From Pseudodesulfovibrio profundus (GTDB lineage: Bacteria; Desulfobacterota; Desulfovibrionia; Desulfovibrionales; Desulfovibrionaceae), in assembly GCF_900217235.1 (NCBI RefSeq), contig NZ_LT907975.1, positions 2,641,001-2,705,000 of the forward strand: a stretch of 64,000 nt of DNA, read 5' to 3'. Below, one piece after another: positions 7,415 through 15,746 of this stretch. The translations under genes and the position numbers were made by a program. Position 1 is the stretch's first letter, and each line of letters begins with the position of its first letter. Below the pieces are notes generated by a model that saw only the letters and a program-made list of their open reading frames with translations, was not told the origin of the DNA and did no database searches.

Positions 7415-10411
7415 ATGCTGTGCCGTGTTGTTGTCGGTTTGAAAGAAGGCGTACGTGATGTTGTTGGCGAAAAGTTCGGCCGCAAGATCAAGAGTGAACT
7501 GGGCATGGATGTGCGCGAGGTGCGCATCGTCAATGTCTATACGCTGGAAGGGCTTGAGCAGGAGCAGGTCGACCTTGCCCTGGAACGAGCTGCGTTGCAT
7601 GACCCGGTCCTGCATGAAGTATCCCTGGCACCGCTGGCCAGAGACTTCGACTGGATCATCGAGGTCGGATTCCGTCCCGGCGTGACGGATAACGAAGGCC
7701 GTACCGCCCGCGAGACCCTGGGTGTTGTCCTTGGTCTGAGCAAGGAAGCGCTTGAAACCGTCAAGGTCTACACTTCCAAGCAGTACCTGATCACCGCCGA
7801 TATGGACGAAGCCGCCATTCAACACGTAGCCAAGGACCTGCTCGCCAACGAGTTGATCCAGCGCTACGAGTACAAGTCTTCCGACACATGGACCAAGTCT
7901 CCCGGCTTTGAAGCCAAGGCCGCGCGCGTCACGGGCAAGGCGTCTGATGAAGTCGCGATCATCCCGCTTTCCACCATGTCCGATGAAGAAATGATGGCCT
8001 TTTCCCGCGCCAATACGCTGGCTCTCTCCCTGCGCGAGCTGCACGATATCCGCGATTACTACCTCGATCCCAAGGTCAAGAGCGAGCGCGAATCCCTCGG
8101 CTTGCCCGCTGATCCGACCGACGCGGAAATCGAAGTGCTGGCCCAGACATGGTCCGAGCACTGCAAACACAAGATTTTCTCTGCAAAAATCAACTACGAG
8201 AACCGCGAAACCGGCACCAGAAGCGAGATTTCCTCCCTCTACAAGACGTTTATTCAGGGTTCCACCAAGCAGATTCGCGAGCGCAATGCCGTTGAACGCG
8301 ACGGTGGCGACTACTGCCTCTCCGTGTTCAAGGATAATGCGGGCGTCATCGCCTTTTCCGAGACAATCAATGTCTGTGTGAAAATGGAGACCCACAACTC
8401 GCCTTCGGCTCTGGACCCCTACGGCGGAGCACTCACCGGTATTGTCGGCGTCAACCGTGACCCCATGGGTACCGGTATCGGTGCCAACCTGTTGTGTAAC
8501 ACCGATGTGTTCTGCTTTGCTTCCCCGTTCCACGAAGGGGAACTGCCCCCTCGCCTGCTGCATCCGCGCCGCGTCTTTGAAGGCGTGCGCGAAGGCGTCG
8601 AGCATGGCGGCAACAAGTCCGGTATTCCCACGGTCAACGGTTCCATCGTCTTTGACGAGCGTTACCTCGGCAAGCCGCTGGTCTACTGCGGCACCATCGG
8701 CACCATGCCGGTGGAAGTGGCAGGTCGCCCGTCCCATGAAAAATGCGCCTTGCCCGGTGACTGCATTGTCATGTCCGGTGGTCGTATCGGCGCGGACGGT
8801 ATCCACGGCGCGACGTTCTCTTCCGAAGAGTTGCACGAAGAGTCTCCGGCTACCGCAGTACAGATCGGTGACCCCATCACCCAGCGCAAGATGTACGATT
8901 TCCTGATGCGTGCCCGTGACCTCGGCCTGTACAACGCCATCACCGATAACGGTGCCGGTGGATTGTCCTCCTCCGTAGGCGAAATGGCTGAAGATTCCGG
9001 TGGGTTCGAGATGGACCTCGCCAAAGCGCCACTCAAGTATGATGGACTGCGCCCGTGGGAGATTCTCATCTCCGAAGCACAGGAACGCATGACCATGGCC
9101 GTGCCGCCGGAAAAGCTGGATCGCTTCATGGCGCTTTCGGCTGAGATGGATGTGGAATCCACCGTACTCGGTCATTTCACCGACTCCTGTAAATATTTTG
9201 TGAAGTATGGCGACAAGATCGTCACCTGTCTCGACATGGAATTCCTGCATGAGGGCGTACCGCAGATGGAACTCGACGCCATCTGGGAACGTCCCGAGAT
9301 TGCTGATGAGCCGATCCCTGCCGTGGAAGATCAGGCCGGACTGCTCAAGGACATGCTGGGCCGACTGAACATCTGCTCCAAAGAGTATGTGGTTCGCCAG
9401 TACGATCATGAAGTGCAGGGCGGCAGCGTCGTCAAGCCCATGGTCGGCGTCAAGGCCGATGGCCCGTCTGATGCCGGTGTTGTCCGTCCGCAGCTCGAAT
9501 CGGAGCAGGGACTGGTTATCTCACACGGTATCTGCCCTGAATATTCCGATATCGACACCTACTGGATGATGGCCAACGCCATTGATGAAGGTATCCGTAA
9601 CGCCGTTGCCGTTGGCGGTAATGTCAACTACATGGCCGGTTGCGACAACTTCTGCTGGTGCGATCCGGTCCAGTCTGAATCCACCCCTGACGGCCATTAC
9701 AAGCTTGCTCAGTTGGTGCGTGCCAACCAGGCCCTTGCTCACTACTGCCTCGGGTTCGGTGTGCCGTGCGTATCCGGTAAGGATTCCATGAAGAATGATT
9801 ACAAGGGCGGTGGGCACAAGATTTCCATTCCGCCGACCGTATTGTTCTCGGTTATTTCCGTTATTCCCGATGTGAACAAATGCCTGACCTCCGACTTCAA
9901 GCAGGCGGGTGATGGCATCTACATCCTCGGATTGACCCGTCCCGAGTTCGGCGGCAGTGAAATCGCCGGACAGCTCGGTTTCTCCAGCAGCGCCGTGCCT
10001 CAGGTTGATCTGCTGTCTGCCAAGAAACGGTATGAAACCATGTTCGACGTAACGCAGGCCGGGCTGGTCAATGCCGCCCATGACTGCTCGGACGGTGGGT
10101 TTGCCGTGGCTCTGGCCGAAATGTGCATCGGCGGCCGTATGGGTGCCGAAGTCAATCTGTCCAATCTGCCGGTTAACGGCGAGATGGATGACACGGGGCT
10201 TCTCTACGCAGAATCCGCCAGCCGCCTTGTGGTGACAGTGCCTGCGGCCAAGCAGGCCGAGTTTGAAGCGGCCTTTGCAGGTCAGGCTTTTGCTCGAGTA
10301 GGAGAAGTTACTGATTCCTCTAAACTTATCGTCAAATCGGACGATAGAATAGTAATTGAGGAGCATGTGGAAGCCCTTGCTGGAGCGTTCAAGGCAACGC
10401 TTGACTGGTAA
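7415..10411 (+). CDS. purL: Phosphoribosylformylglycinamidine synthase, PurS-PurL fusion
   Basis: Fourth step of purine synthesis: FGAR + ATP + ammonia to FGAM. The 998-residue protein begins with a PurS-like domain (~1-90), then a linker and the catalytic PurL region. The substrate/ATP motif HNSPSALDPYGGALTG is at ~328-343, and a second AIR-synthase half carries VGGNVNYMAGCDNFCWCDP and DCSDGGFAVALAEM. There is no C-terminal glutaminase domain, so a separate PurQ must supply ammonia. It is thus intermediate between the Gram-positive split PurS/PurL/PurQ and the ~1290-residue enterobacterial enzyme. GAGAGGAGAGAAG precedes the ATG. Confidence 0.92.
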   Translation: MLCRVVVGLKEGVRDVVGEKFGRKIKSELGMDVREVRIVNVYTLEGLEQEQVDLALERAALHDPVLHEVSLAPLARDFDWIIEVGFRPGVTDNEGRTARETLGVVLGLSKEALETVKVYTSKQYLITADMDEAAIQHVAKDLLANELIQRYEYKSSDTWTKSPGFEAKAARVTGKASDEVAIIPLSTMSDEEMMAFSRANTLALSLRELHDIRDYYLDPKVKSERESLGLPADPTDAEIEVLAQTWSEHCKHKIFSAKINYENRETGTRSEISSLYKTFIQGSTKQIRERNAVERDGGDYCLSVFKDNAGVIAFSETINVCVKMETHNSPSALDPYGGALTGIVGVNRDPMGTGIGANLLCNTDVFCFASPFHEGELPPRLLHPRRVFEGVREGVEHGGNKSGIPTVNGSIVFDERYLGKPLVYCGTIGTMPVEVAGRPSHEKCALPGDCIVMSGGRIGADGIHGATFSSEELHEESPATAVQIGDPITQRKMYDFLMRARDLGLYNAITDNGAGGLSSSVGEMAEDSGGFEMDLAKAPLKYDGLRPWEILISEAQERMTMAVPPEKLDRFMALSAEMDVESTVLGHFTDSCKYFVKYGDKIVTCLDMEFLHEGVPQMELDAIWERPEIADEPIPAVEDQAGLLKDMLGRLNICSKEYVVRQYDHEVQGGSVVKPMVGVKADGPSDAGVVRPQLESEQGLVISHGICPEYSDIDTYWMMANAIDEGIRNAVAVGGNVNYMAGCDNFCWCDPVQSESTPDGHYKLAQLVRANQALAHYCLGFGVPCVSGKDSMKNDYKGGGHKISIPPTVLFSVISVIPDVNKCLTSDFKQAGDGIYILGLTRPEFGGSEIAGQLGFSSSAVPQVDLLSAKKRYETMFDVTQAGLVNAAHDCSDGGFAVALAEMCIGGRMGAEVNLSNLPVNGEMDDTGLLYAESASRLVVTVPAAKQAEFEAAFAGQAFARVGEVTDSSKLIVKSDDRIVIEEHVEALAGAFKATLDW

Positions 10412-10555
10412 ATCAGTGGTTTCAGGTCGTTAACAAAGCCTGACCCCCCTTTACCTTGTTGGAAAAACCATCTATAGCGACAATAACAGTTGCAGTAGGT
10501 GGTCATGCAAGGGATGGCTGCCTCATCACTATAGGCACGTTATGGGGGTTGGTAC

Positions 10556-11041
10556 ATGTTGGTTCTATCGAATTGGTCAAAAGGCTGTCTCGTGCTATTC
10601 GTGGCGGCCTTTTTTGCCGCCGTTGGAATGGCATCCATGAGTAAAGCGGAGTCAGGGCAATACCTTGGCTCCGATTCCTGTATGGACTGTCATGATCAGG
10701 AGTATGAGAATTTCAAGAAACATTCTAAAAAGGCTCACTCTGGAGAATCCGTCAAGCTGATGCAGGGCGACCTGACAAAGCAGGAATTGGAAGAGTGTTA
10801 CGAATGTCACATGACCGGATTCGGTAAGCCGGGAGGGTTTGTCAGCTTTGAAGAAACTCCGCAGATGGCCGAAGCTGGTTGCGAGACATGCCATGGCCCG
10901 GGGTATGACCATGTCGAATCCGGTGGTGATCCTGACCTGATCAAGGGCAAGCTGGAAATTTCTGACTGCGAGGGGTGTCACAACCCTGACCGTGTTGCTG
11001 CATTTGATTTCAAACCGCTCCTGTTCGGCGGCGCACACTAA
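10556..11041 (+). CDS. Periplasmic tetraheme cytochrome c
   Basis: The 161-residue protein has a signal peptide (hydrophobic residues 10-27, cleavage probably near AES at ~32). Four CXXCH heme-attachment motifs follow: CMDCH 42-46, CYECH 81-85, CETCH 109-113 and CEGCH 138-142. The GSDSCMDCHDQEYENFKKHSK opening resembles cytochrome c554-type domains. It probably carries low-potential electrons in the periplasm. The stop is 9 bp before the heme-containing chemoreceptor gene, suggesting one transcript and possibly a shared redox partner role. Confidence 0.87.
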   Translation: MLVLSNWSKGCLVLFVAAFFAAVGMASMSKAESGQYLGSDSCMDCHDQEYENFKKHSKKAHSGESVKLMQGDLTKQELEECYECHMTGFGKPGGFVSFEETPQMAEAGCETCHGPGYDHVESGGDPDLIKGKLEISDCEGCHNPDRVAAFDFKPLLFGGAH

Positions 11042-11050
11042 GGGGACGAT

Positions 11051-13066
11051 ATGAAATTCATCAAGCAGTCTCTGGGTGTCAAAGTCATATTGCTATCGTC
11101 ACTGCTGACCATCACCGCTTTTTCCGGGTTGTTTGTATACAACTCCTATTCAACGTACGAGCATACGCTGGCCGAGGTGAAAAATGCCTCTATCCGCGAG
11201 GCTGATTTGTTGTACATGGCCATCGAAGATCCCATGGCTATAGGTAACAATGCCGGTACGGAATTGAAATTCCGTCAACTTTCAGAGCGCTATGACAATA
11301 CCATGGCGTACCTGACTGACTGGAAAGGCGAGATCACCTACTCAACAGAAAAGGATACGGTCCGAGATTCCATTTACGAAGTTCGTGGTGAGGGAAATCT
11401 GCCGCAGTTGATCAAACGAGGGTTGGCTGAAAGCATTGTTGAAGGCGAGTTGATGGAGATCAACGGCAAGCTGCAGTTTGCCGAGGTGAAATCCATCGAG
11501 AACGCACCGTCCTGTTATCACTGTCATGGTCGCTCTCACGATATTCTTGGTACGCTCGTGCTGACGGTAGACGTCAGCCCGCAGTTCGATTCGCTCAAAC
11601 AGAACCAGTTCCGCTCTGCCGCCATATCCGTGTTGGGCGTAGTGGTGCTGCTCGCGGCACTGATCATATTCATGCGCAAGTCTGTAGTGAATCGCATCAC
11701 GACCATCGCTGCGACCACCGAAGATGTGTCCAAGGGCAACCTGGACGCCAAGTTCACCGTGAAAGGTGAAGATGAGCTTGGTTCGCTTTCGCACTACCTT
11801 GGCGAAATGGTTGATCAGATCAAAGACCAGTTGCAGTACAACAAGTCTGTCCTTGAAGGCATTGTCGTTCCGCTGTTTGTCACGGATAGTGAGGAGCGGT
11901 TGCAGTTTGTCAATGCGCCGCTGCAAAAGATACTCGGTGTGAGCGAAGATGAGGTCAAGGGACGTCTTGTTTCATCCGTATTCGAATGTCAGGAAGGGGA
12001 CGACACCTGTGATGCCGCCCATGTTATCGCGAGTGGCATCTCCATCTCCGGCAACTTCCAGTACAGGCGTGATGACGGAACCGTCTTCCCGCTGCACTTC
12101 GAGGCCTCACCGCTGGTCGATGCCGACGGTGATACGGTCGGAGCCATCTGTGTCCTCATCGACCTTACTCGCGAAGAAGAAGACAAGAAAAATATCGAGG
12201 CGCAGAGACAGAACCTGCTGGTGGTGGCTAACGAAGTCACCGAAGTCTCCAACAAGCTCAACGAAGCATCCAAGATTCTGTCTGACAAGATGAATCAGTT
12301 GGCTAACGGCGTTGATACCACGGCGGACCAGACCTCTCAGGTCGCCACTGCCATGGAGGAGATGAACGCCACGGTTCTGGAGGTCGCCAAGAATGCATCG
12401 GAAACCTCTGATGCCTCGAACAAGGCGAATCAGGTTGCCGCAGACGGTGGTGTCATTGTTGGGAAGACCGTTGATGAAATCAACTCGGTCGCCGATATCA
12501 CCGAGAAGTTGGCAGAGGCTCTTGGAGCTCTCTCAAGCCGCGCCGAGAATATCGGTCAGGTCATGGCTGTCATTAATGATATTGCCGATCAGACCAACCT
12601 CCTGGCGCTCAATGCCGCTATTGAAGCGGCCAGAGCCGGAGAGGCCGGACGCGGTTTCGCCGTTGTTGCCGACGAAGTTCGCAAGCTGGCAGAGAAGACC
12701 ATGGACGCCACCAAGGAAGTGGAAGAAGCCATATCTCTCATCCAGCAGTCGACCACTGAAGTCGTGCAGGAGATGGACACCGCCAAGGAGCGTGTCATCA
12801 ACACGTCGGGCATGGCCCAACAGGCAGGAAACGTCCTGGGCGAAATCGTCGGACATTCGGATGCCATCGCCGATATGGTCAGAGGCATCGCCACTGCTGC
12901 GGAACAGCAGTCCGCGACTTCGGATGAAATCAATACTTCCGTCACTCAGATCAACGATCTGTCCCAGGAAGTGCTGGCAGGCATCAGGGAATCCAATAGG
13001 GATATCCAGGAAGTCTCGGAAATGGCTTCGCACTTGAGCGAGTTGGTGTCGAAGTTCCGAAATTAA
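11051..13066 (+). CDS. Methyl-accepting chemotaxis protein with periplasmic heme c motif
   Basis: Transmembrane chemoreceptor of 671 residues. TM1 is ~10-30, followed by a periplasmic sensor and TM2 at ~192-210. HAMP comes next (~211-265), then a PAS domain (~270-378, ending VGAICVLIDLTREEEDKKN) and a signalling hairpin with the conserved tip DQTNLLALNAAIEAARAGEAG. The periplasmic domain contains SCYHCHGRSHD at ~153-163, a CXXCH site that should bind heme covalently. Desulfovibrio DcrA is a known heme-c chemoreceptor that responds to oxygen and redox state, and this protein is probably of that type. It lies 9 bp after the cytochrome gene, and a terminator follows at 13087-13118. Confidence 0.92.
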   Translation: MKFIKQSLGVKVILLSSLLTITAFSGLFVYNSYSTYEHTLAEVKNASIREADLLYMAIEDPMAIGNNAGTELKFRQLSERYDNTMAYLTDWKGEITYSTEKDTVRDSIYEVRGEGNLPQLIKRGLAESIVEGELMEINGKLQFAEVKSIENAPSCYHCHGRSHDILGTLVLTVDVSPQFDSLKQNQFRSAAISVLGVVVLLAALIIFMRKSVVNRITTIAATTEDVSKGNLDAKFTVKGEDELGSLSHYLGEMVDQIKDQLQYNKSVLEGIVVPLFVTDSEERLQFVNAPLQKILGVSEDEVKGRLVSSVFECQEGDDTCDAAHVIASGISISGNFQYRRDDGTVFPLHFEASPLVDADGDTVGAICVLIDLTREEEDKKNIEAQRQNLLVVANEVTEVSNKLNEASKILSDKMNQLANGVDTTADQTSQVATAMEEMNATVLEVAKNASETSDASNKANQVAADGGVIVGKTVDEINSVADITEKLAEALGALSSRAENIGQVMAVINDIADQTNLLALNAAIEAARAGEAGRGFAVVADEVRKLAEKTMDATKEVEEAISLIQQSTTEVVQEMDTAKERVINTSGMAQQAGNVLGEIVGHSDAIADMVRGIATAAEQQSATSDEINTSVTQINDLSQEVLAGIRESNRDIQEVSEMASHLSELVSKFRN

Positions 13067-13086
13067 ATTAATCCAGAATAATACAG

Positions 13087-13118
13087 AAAAGGCCGGGATT
13101 GATTCCGGCCTTTTTTTT
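13087..13118 (+). terminator. Terminator after the chemoreceptor gene
   Basis: AAAAGGCCGGGA-(TTGA)-TTCCGGCC is followed by eight T residues. Confidence 0.85.
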
Positions 13119-13257
13119 ATGCTCAATACATGTGGAAAACTGTAAGTTATTCACAGATACTGTGTAAAAAGTTGAAGGTCATAGCAGATAATCGAAATAA
13201 TTGCACCAAACGTAAAACTGAGCTAGGGAAGACTTGGCTCATGGGGATGGGCTATGC

Positions 13258-13290
13258 TTGACATAAATTGATCAATGTAATAATAGTTAC
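13258..13290 (+). promoter_or_regulatory. perR promoter and candidate autoregulatory operator
   Basis: TTGACA (13258-13263) lies 17 bp before TAATAG (13281-13286), a plausible -35/-10 pair. Over the -10 lies GTAATAATAGTTAC (13277-13290), with inverted GTAA/TTAC ends. The arrangement resembles the one in front of rbr, so both may be bound by the PerR-type protein encoded next door. Inferred from sequence similarity only. Confidence 0.4.
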
Positions 13291-13316
13291 TCGCAACAAT
13301 TAGCAGGGGGAACACT

Positions 13317-13715
13317 ATGACGTCGGAAATGGGATTCAGGCTTTCCAAACAACGGAAAGTTATTCTGGAAGAATTGCGTAAAGTAACGTCGCATCCTACG
13401 GCGGATGAAGTATACGACATGGTCAGAAAGATTATCCCAAGAATCAGTCTTGGAACCGTGTATCGTAATCTTGAATTTTTGAGCAACAAAGGGCTTGTCC
13501 TCAAGCTTGGTGCTCCTGGTGCGCAGAAACGGTTTGATGGTACTCCTGAGCCTCATCCGCACATTCGATGTGCTGTCTGCACAGGTGTAGTTGACGTGGA
13601 GTGTGAAGTGGAAGTTCCACAGATTCCTGAAAGCTGCACCAGCGGATATAAGATTCTCAATACAAACGTCGAGTTTGTTGGCGTTTGCCCTCAGTGCCAG
13701 GAAGCGCAGCAGTAA
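13317..13715 (+). CDS. perR: Fur-family peroxide regulator (PerR-like)
   Basis: Metal-dependent repressor of 132 residues. A winged-helix DNA-binding domain (~10-75, with SLGTVYRNLEFLSNKGLV as the recognition region) precedes a dimerisation domain. Structural-zinc cysteines are C85-x-x-C88 and C124-x-x-C127. H26 lies in the SHPTADEVY segment where PerR has an oxidisable histidine, and H80/H82 are further metal ligands. The short length and position directly before rbr, dfx and roo favour PerR over Fur, but the family assignment is inference. The start has AGCAGGGGG upstream. Confidence 0.82.
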   Translation: MTSEMGFRLSKQRKVILEELRKVTSHPTADEVYDMVRKIIPRISLGTVYRNLEFLSNKGLVLKLGAPGAQKRFDGTPEPHPHIRCAVCTGVVDVECEVEVPQIPESCTSGYKILNTNVEFVGVCPQCQEAQQ

Positions 13716-13737
13716 ATCATAGCGCCTTTAGTTATTC

Positions 13738-13773
13738 AGGCCGGTTGACAAATGAGTCAACCGGCCTTTTTTT
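13738..13773 (+). terminator. Terminator after perR
   Basis: CAGGCCGGTTGAC and GTCAACCGGCC form a long stem around AAATGA, followed by TTTTTTT. It separates perR from the rbr promoter. Confidence 0.85.
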
Positions 13774-13783
13774 ATACAGTAAC

Positions 13784-13813
13784 TTGACATTACTAATCAA
13801 AATATATAGTAAT
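13784..13813 (+). promoter_or_regulatory. rbr promoter with inverted-repeat operator
   Basis: TTGACA at 13784-13789 is followed by TATAGT (15-bp spacing) or TAGTAA (17-bp spacing). A perfect 7-bp inverted repeat, ATTACTA (13789-13795) and TAGTAAT (13807-13813), covers the spacer and -10 region, the right place for a repressor. The overall layout resembles the perR promoter (TTGACAT, then ATCAA, then the TA-rich box), which makes PerR the best candidate. The transcript leader would be ~170 nt. Confidence 0.45.
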
Positions 13814-13992
13814 CATTCTCACATCGGGTTTCATTCATATGAATCGCTGATGGAAGATTACTATGTTACCAGTTGTGTTGGCGGTGCTTGGGCCACAGTT
13901 GTGTTAGGCCCTGTACATTTTATTTGAATATGGTAGAACCTAGGTTCAATTCGATTTACAAATCTACTCGACCGAAAGTGTCAGGAGGAACT

Positions 13993-14565
13993 ATGTCTCT
14001 TAAAGGAACGAAAACGGAAAAGAATATCTTGACTGCGTTTATTGGTGAATCTCAGGCACGCAATAAGTACACCTATTTCGCCAGTGTCGCGAAAAAAGAA
14101 GGATACGTTCAGATATCCAAGATTTTTGAAGAAACAGCCAACCACGAGAAAGAACACGCTAAGCGCCTGTTCAAGTTCCTTGAAGGTGGCGACGCAGAAA
14201 TCACTGCCACTTTCCCGGCTGGCAAGATCGGCAACACCGTTGAGAACCTCAAGGCCGCTGCACACGGCGAAAATGAGGAATACTCTGAAATGTACCCCGA
14301 GTTCGCAGCCATTGCCCGTGAAGAAGGATTCCCGGAGATTGCTGCTGTCATGGAAAACATCGCCGTTGCTGAAAAATACCATGAAGAACGCTATCTTTCT
14401 CTTCTCGACAATATCGAGAAAGAGCGTGTGTTCGTAAAGGACAAGGAAATCGTCTGGCGCTGTCAGAACTGTGGTTACAACCACAAGGGAACCACTGCTC
14501 CGGTTGCCTGCCCGGCCTGTGACCATCCTCAGTCCCACTTCGAAATCAAAGATACCAACTGGTAA
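13993..14565 (+). CDS. rbr: Rubrerythrin
   Basis: Non-heme diiron peroxidase that reduces hydrogen peroxide with electrons from rubredoxin. The 190-residue protein has the four-helix diiron domain with Glu/His ligands in IGESQARNKYTYF, EETANHEKEHAKR, EEYSEMYPEFAAIAREEG and AVAEKYHEER. A C-terminal rubredoxin-like domain follows (CQNCGY... ACPACDHP, two CXXC pairs). I chose the ATG at 13993 because AGGAGG lies 3-9 bp upstream and the protein then starts as other rubrerythrins do. It is followed by dfx 25 bp later, probably in one transcript behind the inverted-repeat promoter. Confidence 0.95.
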   Translation: MSLKGTKTEKNILTAFIGESQARNKYTYFASVAKKEGYVQISKIFEETANHEKEHAKRLFKFLEGGDAEITATFPAGKIGNTVENLKAAAHGENEEYSEMYPEFAAIAREEGFPEIAAVMENIAVAEKYHEERYLSLLDNIEKERVFVKDKEIVWRCQNCGYNHKGTTAPVACPACDHPQSHFEIKDTNW

Positions 14566-14590
14566 ACAACCTCTATCCAAGGAGTTATAA

Positions 14591-14980
14591 ATGGCTATTA
14601 AATTGGGTGAAGTTTACAAATGTGAAGCATGTGGCAACATGGTTATCGCTATCCACGAAGGTGGCGGAGACCTCGTTTGCTGTGGTGAAGAAATGATCCT
14701 GATGACCGAAAACACCGTAGACGCAGCCAAAGAAAAGCACGTCCCGGTCGTTGAGAAAGATGGCGATAAGGTCACCGTCAAGGTCGGCAGCGTTCCTCAT
14801 CCCATGGAAGAAAAGCACTACATTGAGTGGATAGAGTGCCAGATCGGCGACACCGTTTTCACCAAGATGCTCAAGCCCGGTGATGCACCGGAAGCTGAGT
14901 TCTGCGCTTGCGGTCTTTCCGGCGATATCGTCGTTCGCGAATACTGCAACCTGCACGGACTTTGGAAGGCTGAAGCGTAA
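14591..14980 (+). CDS. dfx: Desulfoferrodoxin (superoxide reductase)
   Basis: Cytoplasmic iron protein that reduces superoxide to peroxide. The N-terminal desulforedoxin domain (center I) has KCEACGNMV and VCCGEEM. The C-terminal SOR domain (center II) has EKHVPV (Glu47-Lys48-His49), [13 protein letters not shown] with two His ligands, and [11 protein letters not shown] with the Cys and last His. At 129 residues it is the two-iron class. It starts 25 bp after rbr with CAAGGAG upstream. Its product peroxide would be removed by rubrerythrin. Confidence 0.96.
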   Translation: MAIKLGEVYKCEACGNMVIAIHEGGGDLVCCGEEMILMTENTVDAAKEKHVPVVEKDGDKVTVKVGSVPHPMEEKHYIEWIECQIGDTVFTKMLKPGDAPEAEFCACGLSGDIVVREYCNLHGLWKAEA

Positions 14981-15114
14981 GCTGACGTTTTTTACCTGTG
15001 TTATGAAAATGAGGGTGGGCTTTGCCTGCCCTCATTCTGCTCTGTAGGATCGAAATCGCCAAACGGCGTAAGAATTTTCCCCGGGGGGGATATTTTTCAA
15101 TCAGGAGTATGATC

Positions 15115-15564
15115 ATGGCTCGCCCCGAAGATATGTGGCAATGTCAGACAGTGAATTGTGGCTATATTTACAACCCGGACAAGGGTGATCGGAGGGGAAA
15201 GATCAAGAAAGGCACGTTGTTCCAGGATATCCCTGATGAATGGCGTTGTCCCATCTGCGGTGGGACGAAAAAATGCTTCCGCCCCCTGGTCGGCCCCGGA
15301 TCTACCAAAGCCGACTGCGAGCTGCCGGTCGAAACCGATCCTCAGAAGTTGACAGCAGCAGCCACTGCTGCAAAAGTAACTACTCAAAAGGAGAATGACC
15401 CCATGCAGAAATACGTTTGTGAGATTTGCGGCTATGTTTATGACCCTGAACAGGGTGATCCTGATAGTGATATCGCACCGGGCACCAGCTTCGACGATCT
15501 GCCCGATGATTGGACCTGTCCCATCTGCGGGGCAACCAAAGAGAGCTTTGTTCCTGAAGACTAG
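15115..15564 (+). CDS. Two-domain rubredoxin (fused) with internal start
   Basis: Electron carrier for rubrerythrin, superoxide reductase and the flavodiiron oxidase. The 149-residue frame holds two complete rubredoxin domains. Domain 1 (~1-60) has CQTVNC, with four rather than two residues between its first cysteines, and CPIC. Domain 2 (~97-149) is a canonical CEIC...CPIC rubredoxin. They are joined by an Ala/Thr-rich linker. A strong ribosome binding site AAAAGGAG (15386-15393) lies 9 bp before an in-frame ATG at 15403, so the second domain can also be made alone. This looks like two adjacent rubredoxin genes joined by loss of a stop codon. The start at 15115 has AGGAG at proper spacing. 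Confidence 0.9.
   Translation: MARPEDMWQCQTVNCGYIYNPDKGDRRGKIKKGTLFQDIPDEWRCPICGGTKKCFRPLVGPGSTKADCELPVETDPQKLTAAATAAKVTTQKENDPMQKYVCEICGYVYDPEQGDPDSDIAPGTSFDDLPDDWTCPICGATKESFVPED
15386..15405 (+). promoter_or_regulatory. Internal ribosome binding site and start for the second rubredoxin
   Basis: AAAAGGAG at 15386-15393 is followed 9 bp later by ATG (15403), in frame with the upstream rubredoxin. Translation from here gives a normal 53-residue rubredoxin beginning [15 protein letters not shown]. Confidence 0.65.
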
Positions 15565-15746
15565 GATACAGGCAAGTTTTCATGAGTAACGTCGAACTGA
15601 AGAACCCCTTCCCGACGTTGCTGATATCGCTGAAGGGTAGCTGTGGTTCGGCCCCTGAACGTGAAATTTTTACATCGAAGCGCGTGCCACTGGCCGCGCT
15701 TCTTTTGGAACTGACGGTTGATTGACCGTTCAATACGGAGAAAAGA

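Noticed and set aside
6392-9409. A very long open frame on the minus strand across the prenyl synthase and purL
   Set aside because: It lies antisense to two clearly identified genes, has no recognisable domains and reads as a His- and Gly-rich antisense product.
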